Shown here one piece after another: positions 25,872 through 35,241 of a DNA stretch of 64,000 bases. The translations under genes were made by a program, and so were the position numbers. Source of the DNA: Xanthomonas sp. DAR 80977 (GTDB lineage: Bacteria; Pseudomonadota; Gammaproteobacteria; Xanthomonadales; Xanthomonadaceae); contig NZ_CP162487.1 in NCBI RefSeq assembly GCF_041240605.1, forward strand, positions 2,115,001 through 2,179,000. The letters run 5' to 3'. Under the pieces are notes generated by a model. The model had not been told where the DNA came from, did not search any database, and worked only from the letters and a program-made list of their open reading frames with translations. Every line of letters starts with the position of its first letter. Position 1 is the stretch's first letter.

Positions 25872-26342
25872 ATGCATACTTCTTCTTCGCGGCCAGTTTC
25901 AATCACGTCGCAACGCGGGGTCAGCCTGATCGAAGTGATGATCTCGGTGCTGATCATGGGCATCGGCATGCTGGGCGTGGCCGCCTTGCAAGCGACCGCG
26001 CTGCGCAACAACCAGAGCTCCTTCGAGCGCAGCCAGGTGGTGGTGGGTACCACCGGCATCTTCGATGCGATGCGCGCCAACGTGACGGCTGCCCGCAACG
26101 GCAACTACAACATGGGCATGACCTGTGCTGCGCCGACCGGCACGTCGCAGGTGGTGGTCGACCAGCGCAATTTCCTCAACTCGCTGCAGGCGATCATGGG
26201 CGCTTCGGCCTGCGGTGCGATCAGTTGCAACGCCACGGCTTGCCGAGTGACGGTACAGTGGGACGACAGCAGGGCCAGCCACGCGGCTGCAGATGCGACC
26301 GCCGCGCAAACCCAGCAATTCCAGACGGTGACCAGGCTATGA
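25872..26342 (+). CDS. pilV: type IV pilus minor pilin PilV
   Basis: A 156-residue minor pilin with the prepilin signal GVSLIEVMISVLIMGIGMLG. The LGVAALQATALRNNQSS region is typical of PilV. Two possible starts exist: a GTG at 25863 overlapping the fimU stop (GTGA), and this ATG 5 bases after it; neither has a clear ribosome-binding site. The stop overlaps the pilW start (ATGA). Confidence 0.9.
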   Translation: MHTSSSRPVSITSQRGVSLIEVMISVLIMGIGMLGVAALQATALRNNQSSFERSQVVVGTTGIFDAMRANVTAARNGNYNMGMTCAAPTGTSQVVVDQRNFLNSLQAIMGASACGAISCNATACRVTVQWDDSRASHAAADATAAQTQQFQTVTRL

Positions 26343-27349
26343 ACCGCATGCGACGGAGCGGGGCGCCCATCAGGCGCTACAGCGCGGGCCTGAGCCTGAT
26401 CGAGCTGATGATCTCCCTGGTGTTGGGGTTGCTGGTCGTGGGCGCGGCCATCGGCATCTTCCTCACCAACCGGCGCACCTATGCCGCCACCGAGAACCTG
26501 GGGCGCGTGCAGGAAAACGTGCGCACGGCGTTCGAGCTGATGACGCGCGATATCCGCGAGGCGAGCGGGAACCAGTGCAACAGCAGCGACAACATGGGCA
26601 TGTCGAACGTCATCAACAGCCCGGCGTCGCGATGGTGGACGAACTGGTCGGGCAACAGGCTGGTGGGCGTATCGGCCAGCGGCAGCTTTCCGGATACCGT
26701 GTCCAATCGCGTCGCCAATACCGAAGGCCTGATGCTGCTGTCCTCGGGCGACGCGACCGCGATCGTCACCGCGCATACCCCGGCCTCTGCGCAATTCACG
26801 GTGAATGCGAATACCCACGGCTTCAGGAACGGCGATTTCCTGATCGCTTGCGGTCCGAACTCCGAAGCCACGGGGGTGTTGCGCATCGGTGCGCTGTTCC
26901 AGATGAGCAGCGGCCAGGGCAGCACGACCATCGGCCACGCCGCATCCGGTTCGCCAGGCAATTCCAGCAGCAACCTGGGCATCAACGGTGCCGTCTTCAC
27001 CTACGGACCGAACACGATGCTCAGCCGGCTCAACGCATCGCGCTGGTTCATCGGTACGAATCCCAGGGGCGGGCGTTCGCTGTACCAGGGTGTGTTGACC
27101 AATACAGGCGGTACTCCGGCGATCGTCAATCAGGAAGTAGCCGAGAACGTGCAGAACATGGCGATCACCTACCTGATTCCCAGCGACGGCGGCTACGTCA
27201 GTGCCGCTACCGTCGGGACGCGGTGGGACCAGGTCACCGCCATCAATCTGTCCTTGACCTTCCAGACCCAGGACGCGATCGGAACGAACGGCCTGCCGGT
27301 GACGCGCACGATCAGCAATGTCATCACCTTGCGGAATCGCAACGAATGA
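26339..27349 (+). CDS. pilW: type IV pilus minor pilin PilW
   Basis: A 336-residue minor pilin. The prepilin signal is GLSLIELMISLVLGLLVVGAA, followed by IFLTNRRTYAATENLGRVQENVRTAFELMTRDIREA, which is characteristic of PilW. A long C-terminal domain ends in VTRTISNVITLRNRNE. Coupled to pilV and pilX by 4-base overlaps. Confidence 0.93.
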   Translation: MNRMRRSGAPIRRYSAGLSLIELMISLVLGLLVVGAAIGIFLTNRRTYAATENLGRVQENVRTAFELMTRDIREASGNQCNSSDNMGMSNVINSPASRWWTNWSGNRLVGVSASGSFPDTVSNRVANTEGLMLLSSGDATAIVTAHTPASAQFTVNANTHGFRNGDFLIACGPNSEATGVLRIGALFQMSSGQGSTTIGHAASGSPGNSSSNLGINGAVFTYGPNTMLSRLNASRWFIGTNPRGGRSLYQGVLTNTGGTPAIVNQEVAENVQNMAITYLIPSDGGYVSAATVGTRWDQVTAINLSLTFQTQDAIGTNGLPVTRTISNVITLRNRNE

Positions 27350-27885
27350 GCACAACTTCATATTCATATCCGGCGCCAGTCGCGCGCCAGGCTGGCGTCT
27401 CCCTGATCGTGGTGCTGATGCTGCTGCTGGTGATGACATTGCTGGGGCTGGCGGTCGTGCGTGGAACGCTGATGCAGGAGCGGATGAGCGGCAACCTGCT
27501 CGATCGCAGCGTGAACTTCCAGGCTGCCGAGTCGGCCTTGCGCGAGGGCGAAGCGTTGGCGGCGGCGCAGACGGTCGTGCCGACGGGCAACGGATGCAGC
27601 GCTGGCGTGTGCGGTCAACCGGTGGCCACTCAGACCGAGCGCTGGCGCGATCCCAACTTCAACGGCTGGGTGAACGCCAGCAACACCAGCCGTAGCGCTT
27701 CAGCCTCCGCAACGCGTTTCTATATCGAATACATGGGCACGTCCGAAGCCTGGTTCGAATGCAACAGCGACGAGAAATACACGGGGCAGCCGATCTGCGT
27801 GCGGCCGATGTACCGGATCGTGGCGCGCAGCCAAGATGCAGACCGTGCCAGCGTCATCCTTCAATCAAGCTATATCGCGCCGTAA
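27346..27885 (+). CDS. pilX: type IV pilus assembly protein PilX
   Basis: A 179-residue PilX-type protein. The N-terminus reads QAGVSLIVVLMLLLVMTLLG, lacking Glu at position +5 like other PilX proteins. RMSGNLLDRSVNFQAAESALREGE is the conserved PilX_N block. The start overlaps the pilW stop. With FimU, PilV and PilW it forms the minor pilin priming complex under PilY1. Confidence 0.92.
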   Translation: MSTTSYSYPAPVARQAGVSLIVVLMLLLVMTLLGLAVVRGTLMQERMSGNLLDRSVNFQAAESALREGEALAAAQTVVPTGNGCSAGVCGQPVATQTERWRDPNFNGWVNASNTSRSASASATRFYIEYMGTSEAWFECNSDEKYTGQPICVRPMYRIVARSQDADRASVILQSSYIAP

Positions 27886-27900
27886 GACGGAGTCACCACC

Positions 27901-30900
27901 ATGAGCCAGTTCCACGACGATCGTCTGCGCAAGCGCGGCTTCTTGCCCCGTCTCAATGCCTTCGCAGCGGCCTTTGCCTGCACCATGCTCGCGCTGCCGG
28001 CCAGCGCCGGTATCGTGGTGCCGAGCTATCCGCTGCAGTCGGGCGGTCGCATCGCACCCAACGTGCTGTTCATCCTGGACGACTCCGGGTCCATGGAAAG
28101 CACCTACATGCCGGATGCGGTGCCGCAGACCACCGACAGCAACAACAACAACAACATCAGCAACAGCACCTACACGCGCAATACCATCTACTACAATCCA
28201 GCGGTGGATTACGAGCCGTGGGTGGATGCAACCGGCGCATCGATGACGGGCGGGATGGATTATGCGAGCGTCTACAACGACACGCACAATCTGGCGACCC
28301 CGATCAACCTTTACGACAATACGCGGTCGTTTTACGTTCCGAAGAATCTGAGCGACACGTCGGAGGCCTATCTGGCGAACACGGCCAACTACTATCGTTA
28401 TCAGATCAGGACCGATGGCGTCATCATCCGCAGCGAGTTGCTGTTCAACGTCGCGAACCAGCAGGGACTCGCCAACCGGGGGTGCAGCAACAGCAACAAC
28501 GGCTGGCAGTGGAAGAACTGCATCCAGCAGACGCCGACCGGCCGAAGCGAAGCGGCGGAGCGCACCAACTTCGCGACCTGGTGGTCCTACAGCCGTACGC
28601 GCATGAAGGTGGCCAAGGGGAGCGCGGGGCATGCGTTCGCCGATCTGGGCACCAATGTGCGTGTCGGCTTCCGCACCATCTGGAAGAGGGAGAATGCAGG
28701 CAATGCGATCACGCAGGCGGTTCCCATTCCTGTGAGCAGGAACGATGGCCTGTTCGACAATCCCAATGGCGTGAACGGCAGCGACAACAATCGCTCGCTT
28801 TGGTACGACCGGTTGTACGCTGCGTATGGAAACGACGGTACGCCGTTGCACGCTGCGCTCAGTGATGCGGGCATTTACTTCAGCAGCAACTCCGCATCTG
28901 GCCCGTACGGTCCGCAATCCGGCGCTGCCCAACTTGCCTGCCGGCAGAACTTCACCATTCTGACGACGGACGGCTACTGGAACGGAAAGGGTGTGTACAC
29001 GCCTCTCAACGAGCAGGACAACGTTGCGGGCAATACCATCTCCGGACCGACCGGCAATACGTATACCTATACACCGGCACGGCCTTATGCCAGTGCCGAT
29101 TCGGATACGCTTGCCGACGTGGCGATGCACTATTGGAAGACGGACCTGCGAACCGATCTGGCCAACTCCGTGCCCACCAATTCCGCGGATCCCGCGTTTT
29201 GGCAGCACATGACGACATTCGCGATCTCCATCGGCGCGAAGGGCACGTTGGACCCGGCAACGGATCTGCCGGCGATCACGTCGGGTGCGAAGAACTGGCC
29301 GACCCCGATCAACAATACGATCTTCAATGTCGACGATCTGTGGCATGCGGCCGTCAATGGTCGCGGTAGCTTCATCGTGGCCAGCAACCCCAAGGAATTC
29401 ACCCAAGGCCTTAAGTCGGCGCTCGGATCGATCGTGGAGCGCACCGGTACCGCCGGCAATCTTGCCGCCAACTCCAGCAGCCTCACCAGCAGCACGCACG
29501 TCTACCAGGCCAGTTTCGTGTCGGGGACATGGACGGGTGCGCTGAAGGCGATTCCGGTCACCAGCACCGGTGTGGATGCGACCAATCCCAGCTGGGTAGG
29601 GAGCCTCCCGAGCACGGGCCGCAATATCCGCACGTGGAACGGCACGACCGGTGCGGCCTTTCCCACCTCCGCGCAGCAGACGGCATTGGCGCGTACGGCG
29701 ACATCGACCGCTGCCGCGGTGACGGGGGCCAACAATGCGGCCTACATCGCCGGAACCCAGGACCTCGAGCTGAACCGACCCAACGGCTATCTGCGTACCC
29801 GCAGCACCTTGATCGGCGACATCGTCAACTCCTCTCCGGCCTACGACAGCGTCAGTGGGACGATCTTCGTGGGTTCCAACGACGGCATGATGCATGCGTT
29901 CAATGCTGACACCGGCGTCGAACGCTTCGCCTATGTGCCAGGCGGCCTCAACTTTACCGACCTGGCCACCCTCAGTGCGCCGGACTACGACCATCGTTTC
30001 TTCGTGGATGGTCCGATCAGCCTTTCCCGCAAAGACCAATTGAGCAACCAGACCACCCTGGTGGGCACGCTCGGACGCGGCGGCAAGGGGATCTATGCAC
30101 TGGACGTCACCAATCCCGACGGTTTTTCCAACAACAATGTGCTCTGGGAAAAAGTGGGCGACAACCAGGCGTCCACCACGTCCGACAACAACATGGGCCT
30201 GAATCTCGGCGCTCCGGTCATCGCCAAGCTCAACAATGGCGAGCTCGGCGTGATCGTGGCCAATGGCCCCAACAGCACCAACGAGCGCGCCGTTCTGTTC
30301 GTGTACCGGCTCAGCGATGGTGCGCTGCTCTCGGAAATCGATACGGGCGTCGGCTCTTCCTCGTCTCCGAATGGCCTGTTCGCGCCGGCCGTGCGCGACG
30401 TCGACGGCAACGGCACCATCGACTACGTCTACGCTGGCGACATGCAGGGAAACCTCTGGCGCTTCAATCTTTCCGCCGCGACCTCCTCCAGCTGGAACGC
30501 CGCGGGCAACCGCCTGCGCATGTTCACCGCGACCAACTCTGCCGGTACCGCGCAACCCATCACGTCGGCGCCGGCGATCGCGCGTGACCCGGCGACCTTC
30601 TCTCTGTGGATCTTCTTCGGTACCGGCCGGTTCCTGACCACCGACGACGTGACCAACACGACGGTGCAGACCGTCTATGGCATCAAGGATTCCACGACCA
30701 CCGTCGCCAAGGCCGACCTGCAGCGCCGGAAGTTCGCGGCCAGCGGCGTGGTCAACAATCAGAGCGTACGTGTCATGGAGGCCAACAGTGCGCTGGGAGC
30801 CGGCAAGAAAGGCTGGTATCTGGACTTGATCGATCCGCCGGTGGCCGATCCTGCGCCTGCGACCGCCAACGGCGAGCGTGTCTATACTGGCGTGAATGTC

Positions 30901-31263
30901 ATTTCCGGCGTCCTTACCTTCACCAGCAACATCCCCGACGACGACCCTTGCCTGCCTGGCGGCAAGGGTCAGGACAACGCCATCGATGCGTTCACCGGTT
31001 CCAGCCTCAGCCAGTCGTTCTTCGATCTGGACCAGGATGGATCGTATGCCGACGAAACGCTGACGGTGAATGGCGTGACGATTCCTGTCGCGTCGGTCGC
31101 CTTGGGTGGCTTGGGTAGCGCGAGCAATTACTTCACCGGCGGTGCGGGCGGTAGCGGAGGCCTGGCGTGCCTCAACATCAACGATGGCAGTGCGGTCTGC
31201 AAGAAGATCCGCGAGATTCGCAAGGTGGGGCGTGTGCAGTGGAGGGAGGCAATCCAGGAATGA
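27901..31263 (+). CDS. pilY1: type IV pilus tip adhesin/assembly factor PilY1
   Basis: A 1120-residue exported protein with a signal peptide ending near LPASAGIVV. The N-terminal part has a von Willebrand A-like segment beginning NVLFILDDSGSME (a MIDAS DxSxS motif) and TILTTDGYWNG. The C-terminal PilY1 beta-propeller (about residues 630-960) starts with GDIVNSSPAYDSVSGTIFVG and NDGMMHAFNADTG. A calcium-loop motif DVDGNGTIDYVYAGD is near residue 835. An asparagine-rich run follows the vWA start. PilY1 is needed for pilus extension and acts as tip adhesin and mechanosensor. A GGAG lies before the ATG. Confidence 0.94.
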   Translation: MSQFHDDRLRKRGFLPRLNAFAAAFACTMLALPASAGIVVPSYPLQSGGRIAPNVLFILDDSGSMESTYMPDAVPQTTDSNNNNNISNSTYTRNTIYYNPAVDYEPWVDATGASMTGGMDYASVYNDTHNLATPINLYDNTRSFYVPKNLSDTSEAYLANTANYYRYQIRTDGVIIRSELLFNVANQQGLANRGCSNSNNGWQWKNCIQQTPTGRSEAAERTNFATWWSYSRTRMKVAKGSAGHAFADLGTNVRVGFRTIWKRENAGNAITQAVPIPVSRNDGLFDNPNGVNGSDNNRSLWYDRLYAAYGNDGTPLHAALSDAGIYFSSNSASGPYGPQSGAAQLACRQNFTILTTDGYWNGKGVYTPLNEQDNVAGNTISGPTGNTYTYTPARPYASADSDTLADVAMHYWKTDLRTDLANSVPTNSADPAFWQHMTTFAISIGAKGTLDPATDLPAITSGAKNWPTPINNTIFNVDDLWHAAVNGRGSFIVASNPKEFTQGLKSALGSIVERTGTAGNLAANSSSLTSSTHVYQASFVSGTWTGALKAIPVTSTGVDATNPSWVGSLPSTGRNIRTWNGTTGAAFPTSAQQTALARTATSTAAAVTGANNAAYIAGTQDLELNRPNGYLRTRSTLIGDIVNSSPAYDSVSGTIFVGSNDGMMHAFNADTGVERFAYVPGGLNFTDLATLSAPDYDHRFFVDGPISLSRKDQLSNQTTLVGTLGRGGKGIYALDVTNPDGFSNNNVLWEKVGDNQASTTSDNNMGLNLGAPVIAKLNNGELGVIVANGPNSTNERAVLFVYRLSDGALLSEIDTGVGSSSSPNGLFAPAVRDVDGNGTIDYVYAGDMQGNLWRFNLSAATSSSWNAAGNRLRMFTATNSAGTAQPITSAPAIARDPATFSLWIFFGTGRFLTTDDVTNTTVQTVYGIKDSTTTVAKADLQRRKFAASGVVNNQSVRVMEANSALGAGKKGWYLDLIDPPVADPAPATANGERVYTGVNVISGVLTFTSNIPDDDPCLPGGKGQDNAIDAFTGSSLSQSFFDLDQDGSYADETLTVNGVTIPVASVALGGLGSASNYFTGGAGGSGGLACLNINDGSAVCKKIREIRKVGRVQWREAIQE

Positions 31264-31307
31264 GTACGCCAACATCAAACGTCCCCCATATCCATCGGAG
31301 CCATGGC

Positions 31308-31745
31308 ATGCGTAGTCGTCGTCGATTTTCAAGGCAGCGCGGTTTCAGCCTGATTGAACTCATGATCACGGTGGGGATCATCGCAATCCTTGCCAGTATC
31401 GCCGTGGCCAGCTACAACTGGGCGATGATCAAGGCGCGGCGTTCGGCCGCAGCGGGGTGCGTGCAGGAGGCCGCGCAATACATGGAGCGTTTCCACACCA
31501 CGAACATGAGCTACGTGAATGCGGACAGCAGTGCTCCCACGCTCCCGGCGTGCAGTGCCGACGTGACCAACTTTTACACGGTTAGCCTGGCGTCCAGCAA
31601 TGCGACAAGCTTTACCATCACCGCAGTGCCAATCGCCGGAAAGTCCCAGGCTAGAGACGGTGAGTGTGCGACGCTTCAGATCAATCAACTAGGCACCCGC
31701 TCGGTTACTGGCAGTTCGTCCGCCACTCCGGAAAAGTGCTGGTGA
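31308..31745 (+). CDS. pilE: type IV pilin-like minor pilin PilE
   Basis: A 145-residue type IVa pilin with a basic 12-residue leader and signal GFSLIELMITVGIIAILASIA. The C-terminal half has cysteines in LPACSADV, DGECATL and PEKCW, consistent with a disulfide-bounded D-region. GGAG at 31297-31300 lies 7 bases before this ATG. A second in-frame ATG at 31260 overlaps the pilY1 stop (ATGA) but gives a longer 28-residue leader. It is the last gene of the fimU-pilVWXY1E operon, followed by a terminator. Confidence 0.88.
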   Translation: MRSRRRFSRQRGFSLIELMITVGIIAILASIAVASYNWAMIKARRSAAAGCVQEAAQYMERFHTTNMSYVNADSSAPTLPACSADVTNFYTVSLASSNATSFTITAVPIAGKSQARDGECATLQINQLGTRSVTGSSSATPEKCW

Positions 31746-31750
31746 CGCAA

Positions 31751-31783
31751 AAAAAAAACCGCCGATCAACGGCGGTTTTTTTT
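31751..31783. terminator. bidirectional terminator between pilE and tRNA-Asn
   Basis: A stem formed by AACCGCCG and CGGCGGTT has an A-run on its left and a run of eight Ts on its right. It can end the pilE operon on the plus strand and the tRNA-Asn transcript on the minus strand. Confidence 0.88.
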
Positions 31784-31788
31784 GAACG

Positions 31789-31865
31789 TGGCGCCCGAAG
31801 TTGGACTCGAACCAACGACCCCCTGATTAACAGTCAAGTGCTCTAACCGGCTGAGCTATTCGGGC
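31789..31865 (-). tRNA. tRNA-Asn (anticodon GTT)
   Basis: A complete cloverleaf can be folded on the minus strand: acceptor arm GCCCGAA/TTCGGGC, anticodon stem with loop CTGTTAA giving anticodon GTT, T-arm loop GGTTCGAGTCC, and an encoded CCA end. Confidence 0.96.
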
Positions 31866-31921
31866 GAGGCGCGTATTGTAGGCACATCTTTCCTAACTGG
31901 CAAGCGCCCAGCTTCCTCTGC

Positions 31922-32449
31922 TCATGGCGTGCAGGGCGGCCCGTCATTCAGGCGTACTGCGCGTGCCCGCCCGGTGGTGCTGACCACCACCTCGGCCACG
32001 ATGGCCTGGCGGCTGCAGAGCCGGAACGTGAGATTGTTGCCCGCACTTCTTCCGTCGGGGAGATAGCGCATCTGCGGGCGTCCCGAGGACGACAGTATGC
32101 GCAGGCTTGGGCTTCCGGGCGCTGCCGACGCGGTCAGGATGTCGCTGCCGCGGTCCGGTTGCCGATTTCCGTCTGGATCGGCGTAGATGATCCATTCGCC
32201 GCTCCACTCGCCGCCGCGATCGCAGTGTTGGCGGTTGGTGGACGGACACAGGGCGACAGGTTGTCCCCTGGAGATCGCCCAGCTCCGTGCGAGCGCCAGT
32301 TGCGCGAGCATCTCGTTGCTGGCCGCACGCTGCCGGTGCCTGTCCAGCACCTGGCCCAGGCTGGGCAGGCCAATGCACAACGCGACCGCGGCGACCGCCA
32401 TGGCGGTCAGTATCTCCATCAATGTGAAGCCTTGCGTCCTTGCGTTCAT
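31922..32449 (-). CDS. fimT: GspH/FimT family pseudopilin (second copy)
   Basis: A 175-residue minor pilin of the GspH/FimT family. The prepilin signal is GFTLMEILTAMAVAAVALCI, followed by ASNEMLAQLALARSWAISRGQPVALC. The start chosen has a strong GAGGAG directly before it. An in-frame ATG at 32503 would add 18 residues. It stands alone beyond tRNA-Asn, convergent to the pilE operon. It differs clearly in sequence from fimU at 25273 and may be FimT, which in xanthomonads and relatives can bind DNA for uptake; this role is inferred. Confidence 0.88.
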   Translation of the reverse strand: MNARTQGFTLMEILTAMAVAAVALCIGLPSLGQVLDRHRQRAASNEMLAQLALARSWAISRGQPVALCPSTNRQHCDRGGEWSGEWIIYADPDGNRQPDRGSDILTASAAPGSPSLRILSSSGRPQMRYLPDGRSAGNNLTFRLCSRQAIVAEVVVSTTGRARAVRLNDGPPCTP

Positions 32450-32595
32450 GGCGCCTCCTCGACTGGCAGGGCCAGCCTGGACTCGGGCGCAGGGCGAGGG
32501 CATCGCCGGGATGCCGACCGGCCTGTAGGGGTTTTCCAGACGCGGCTGTCATCCGGCGCTGGCTATACTCATCTGTCGTCTCAGGGTGATGATCC

Positions 32596-34617
32596 ATGTC
32601 CGACCGTTTCCAACTCGTATCGCCGTACTCGCCGGCCGGCGACCAGCCGCAGGCGATCGAGAAGCTGGTGGCCGGCTTCGAGGCCGGCCTGGCCAAGCAG
32701 ACCCTGCTCGGGGTGACCGGTTCGGGCAAGACCTACACCATCGCCAACGTGGTCGAGGCGATCCAGAAGCCGACCCTGGTGATGGCGCCGAACAAGACCC
32801 TGGCGGCGCAGCTGTACGGCGAGTTCAAGGCATTCTTCCCGAACAACGCGGTCGAGTACTTCGTCAGCTATTACGACTACTACCAGCCAGAGGCCTATGT
32901 GCCGTCCTCGGACACCTTCATCGAGAAGGACAGTTCGATCAACGAGCACATCGAGCAGATGCGCCTGGCCGCGACCAAGACCCTGCTGTCGCGGCGCGAC
33001 GCGCTGGTGGTGGCCACGGTCTCGGCGATCTACGGCCTGGGCGCGCCGGAGGACTATCTGTCGCTGCGCCTGATCCTGTCGATCGGCGAGCACATCGACC
33101 AGCGCCAGCTGATCAAGCACCTGACCGACCTGCAATACACCCGCAACGAGTACGAACTGCACCGCGGCACGTTCCGCGTGCGCGGCGAAGTCATCGATGT
33201 GTTTCCTGCCGAGTCGGACAGCGAGGCGCTGCGCATCGAGCTGTTCGACGGCGACGTCGAGCAGCTGACGCTTTTCGATCCGCTGACCGGCGAGACCCTG
33301 CGCAAGCTGCAGCGCTACACGGTCTACCCGAAGACCCACTACGCCACCACCCGCGAGCGCACGCTCAGCGCGGTGGACACGATCAAGCTCGAGCTGAAGG
33401 AGCGACTGGAGCAGCTGTATGCGCAGAACAAGCTGGTGGAGGCGCAGCGGCTGGCGCAGCGTACCCAGTTCGACCTGGAGATGATGGCCGAGGTCGGCTA
33501 CTGCAACGGCATCGAGAACTACTCGCGGCATCTCACCGGCAAGGCCGCGGGCGAGCCGCCGCCGACCCTGTTCGACTACCTGCCGGCCGACGCGCTGCTG
33601 GTGGTCGACGAGTCGCACGTCACCGTCCCGCAGATCGGCGCGATGTACAAGGGCGACCGCTCGCGCAAGGAGACCCTGGTGGAATTCGGGTTCCGCCTGC
33701 CGTCGGCGCTGGACAACCGGCCGCTGCGCTTCGAGGAATGGGAGGCGCGTTCGCCGCGCAGCATCTATGTGTCGGCCACGCCCGGTCCGTACGAACTGCG
33801 CGAGTCGGCCGGCGAGATCACCGAACTGGTGGTGCGCCCGACCGGATTGATCGATCCGGAGGTGGAGATCCGCCCGGTCGGCACCCAGGTCGACGACCTG
33901 CTGTCGGAGATCGGCCTGCGCGTGGCGGTGGGCGATCGCGTGCTGGTCACCACGCTGACCAAGCGCATGGCCGAGAACCTCACCGAATACCTGGGCGAGC
34001 ACGGGGTCAAGGTGCGCTATCTGCACTCGGACATCGACACGGTCGAGCGCGTGGAGATCATCCGCGACCTGCGCCTGGGCAAGTTCGACGTGCTGGTGGG
34101 CATCAACCTGTTGCGCGAGGGCCTGGACATGCCCGAGGTGTCGCTGGTGGCGATCCTGGATGCGGACAAGGAGGGCTTCCTGCGCTCCACCGGTTCGCTG
34201 ATCCAGACCATCGGCCGCGCCGCGCGCAACCTGCGCGGCAAGGCGATCCTGTATGCGGACCGGATGACCCGCTCGATGCAGGCGGCGATCGACGAGACCG
34301 GGCGTCGCCGCGAGAAACAGGTGGAGTACAACCTCGAGCACGGCATCACCCCGAAGTCGGTGGCACGGCCGATCGTCGACATCCTGGAGGGCGCGCGCGC
34401 CGATGGTGCGGTCGAGGCCAAGTCCGGCAAGGGCAAGGGCCGCCGGGTGGCCGAGGAGCCGGCCGACTACCGCATGCTGGAACCGGCGGAAGTCGCGGCC
34501 CGGCTCAAGGCGCTGGAGCAGAAGATGTACCAGCATGCGCGCGACCTGGAGTTCGAGGACGCGGCGCGGGTCCGCGACCAGATCAAGAAGCTGCGCGACG
34601 CCAGCCTGGTCAGCTGA
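32596..34617 (+). CDS. uvrB: excinuclease ABC subunit B
   Basis: A 673-residue DNA damage-recognition helicase of nucleotide excision repair. The Walker A motif [10 protein letters not shown] is near residues 38-47. The beta-hairpin segment is [20 protein letters not shown]. The DESH box appears as [11 protein letters not shown]. The C-terminal helicase motifs include [22 protein letters not shown] and QTIGRAARN, and the UvrC-binding motif ([16 protein letters not shown]) ends the protein. Length is normal. No clear LexA box was found upstream. Confidence 0.98.
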   Translation: MSDRFQLVSPYSPAGDQPQAIEKLVAGFEAGLAKQTLLGVTGSGKTYTIANVVEAIQKPTLVMAPNKTLAAQLYGEFKAFFPNNAVEYFVSYYDYYQPEAYVPSSDTFIEKDSSINEHIEQMRLAATKTLLSRRDALVVATVSAIYGLGAPEDYLSLRLILSIGEHIDQRQLIKHLTDLQYTRNEYELHRGTFRVRGEVIDVFPAESDSEALRIELFDGDVEQLTLFDPLTGETLRKLQRYTVYPKTHYATTRERTLSAVDTIKLELKERLEQLYAQNKLVEAQRLAQRTQFDLEMMAEVGYCNGIENYSRHLTGKAAGEPPPTLFDYLPADALLVVDESHVTVPQIGAMYKGDRSRKETLVEFGFRLPSALDNRPLRFEEWEARSPRSIYVSATPGPYELRESAGEITELVVRPTGLIDPEVEIRPVGTQVDDLLSEIGLRVAVGDRVLVTTLTKRMAENLTEYLGEHGVKVRYLHSDIDTVERVEIIRDLRLGKFDVLVGINLLREGLDMPEVSLVAILDADKEGFLRSTGSLIQTIGRAARNLRGKAILYADRMTRSMQAAIDETGRRREKQVEYNLEHGITPKSVARPIVDILEGARADGAVEAKSGKGKGRRVAEEPADYRMLEPAEVAARLKALEQKMYQHARDLEFEDAARVRDQIKKLRDASLVS

Positions 34618-34700
34618 GGCTTCGTGCCCGCGGCTATTGTTCTTGGCCGCAAGGTGGGCTAAGATTCGCGCCCCTGCAGCGGTATGGCCGCAGCAGCGAT

Positions 34701-34775
34701 GGGCGGTTAGCTCAGCGGTAGAGCACTACCTTGACATGGTAGGGGTCACAGGTTCGAACCCTGTACCGCCCACCA
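34701..34775 (+). tRNA. tRNA-Val (anticodon GAC)
   Basis: A full cloverleaf with acceptor GGGCGGT/ACCGCCC, D-arm AGCTCAGCGGTAGAGC, anticodon loop TTGACAT giving GAC, T-loop GGTTCGAACCC, and encoded CCA. Confidence 0.96.
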
Positions 34776-34808
34776 CGACATGCAAGCGATGCACTCGTGG
34801 AACACAAC

Positions 34809-34832
34809 AAGCCGGCGCCCGCCGGCTTTTTT
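34809..34832 (+). terminator. rho-independent terminator after tRNA-Val
   Basis: AAGCCGGC pairs with GCCGGCTT around a GCCC loop and is followed by T residues. Confidence 0.85.
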
Positions 34833-34949
34833 GTTGTCCGTCGTCCAGGGGGCGGGGGAGGGTTGCCTGTCCCCGGGCTGCGGCGGGTGGCCCTGGCGCC
34901 CGGCTTGCTTTAGCATCCAGGCCGACGATCAGGCGAGGAGGCCGTGCGC

Positions 34950-35207
34950 ATGATGGAATATCATCATACGATTCAAGTCAAAGGACGCTACCAGCTGGTG
35001 GCGTTGACGCGCGAACCGGAATACAGCCCCGGCAACGTGGTGGGCTACACCGTCACCACCGAGGGCGGCGCGCGCCTGGATTCGCACGACATGTCCTGGG
35101 ACGAGGCGCGGGTCTGGATGGACACCCTGGTCGAGCAGGACGGCGCCAGCGTCGCTGTCGAAAAAAAGCCGTCCAAGAGCAAGCCGAGCGCCCGGCGCCG
35201 AAGCTAG
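34950..35207 (+). CDS. hypothetical 85-residue protein
   Basis: A small protein I do not recognise by family. It begins MMEYHHTIQVKGRYQLVALT, contains GNVVGYTVTTEGGARLDSHD and DEARVWMDTLV, and ends in a basic KKPSKSKPSARRRS tail. No signal peptide or membrane helix is seen. GAGGAG at 34935-34940 lies 9 bases before this ATG; a GTG at 34944 is in frame but too close to the ribosome-binding site. The folded part looks like a small cytoplasmic alpha-beta domain. It sits 34 bases ahead of virD4 on the same strand and could share a transcript, but nothing shows a T4SS role. Confidence 0.75.
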   Translation: MMEYHHTIQVKGRYQLVALTREPEYSPGNVVGYTVTTEGGARLDSHDMSWDEARVWMDTLVEQDGASVAVEKKPSKSKPSARRRS

Positions 35208-35241
35208 AATAGCCGCCACGGTGCATCAGGGAGGATAGGGC

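Noticed and set aside
28130..28180. Repeated AAC/AACAGC codons in pilY1 as a possible microsatellite or phase-variable tract
   Set aside because: The run is short and made of whole codons (Asn/Ser), so length changes would not shift the frame. It is probably a simple linker.
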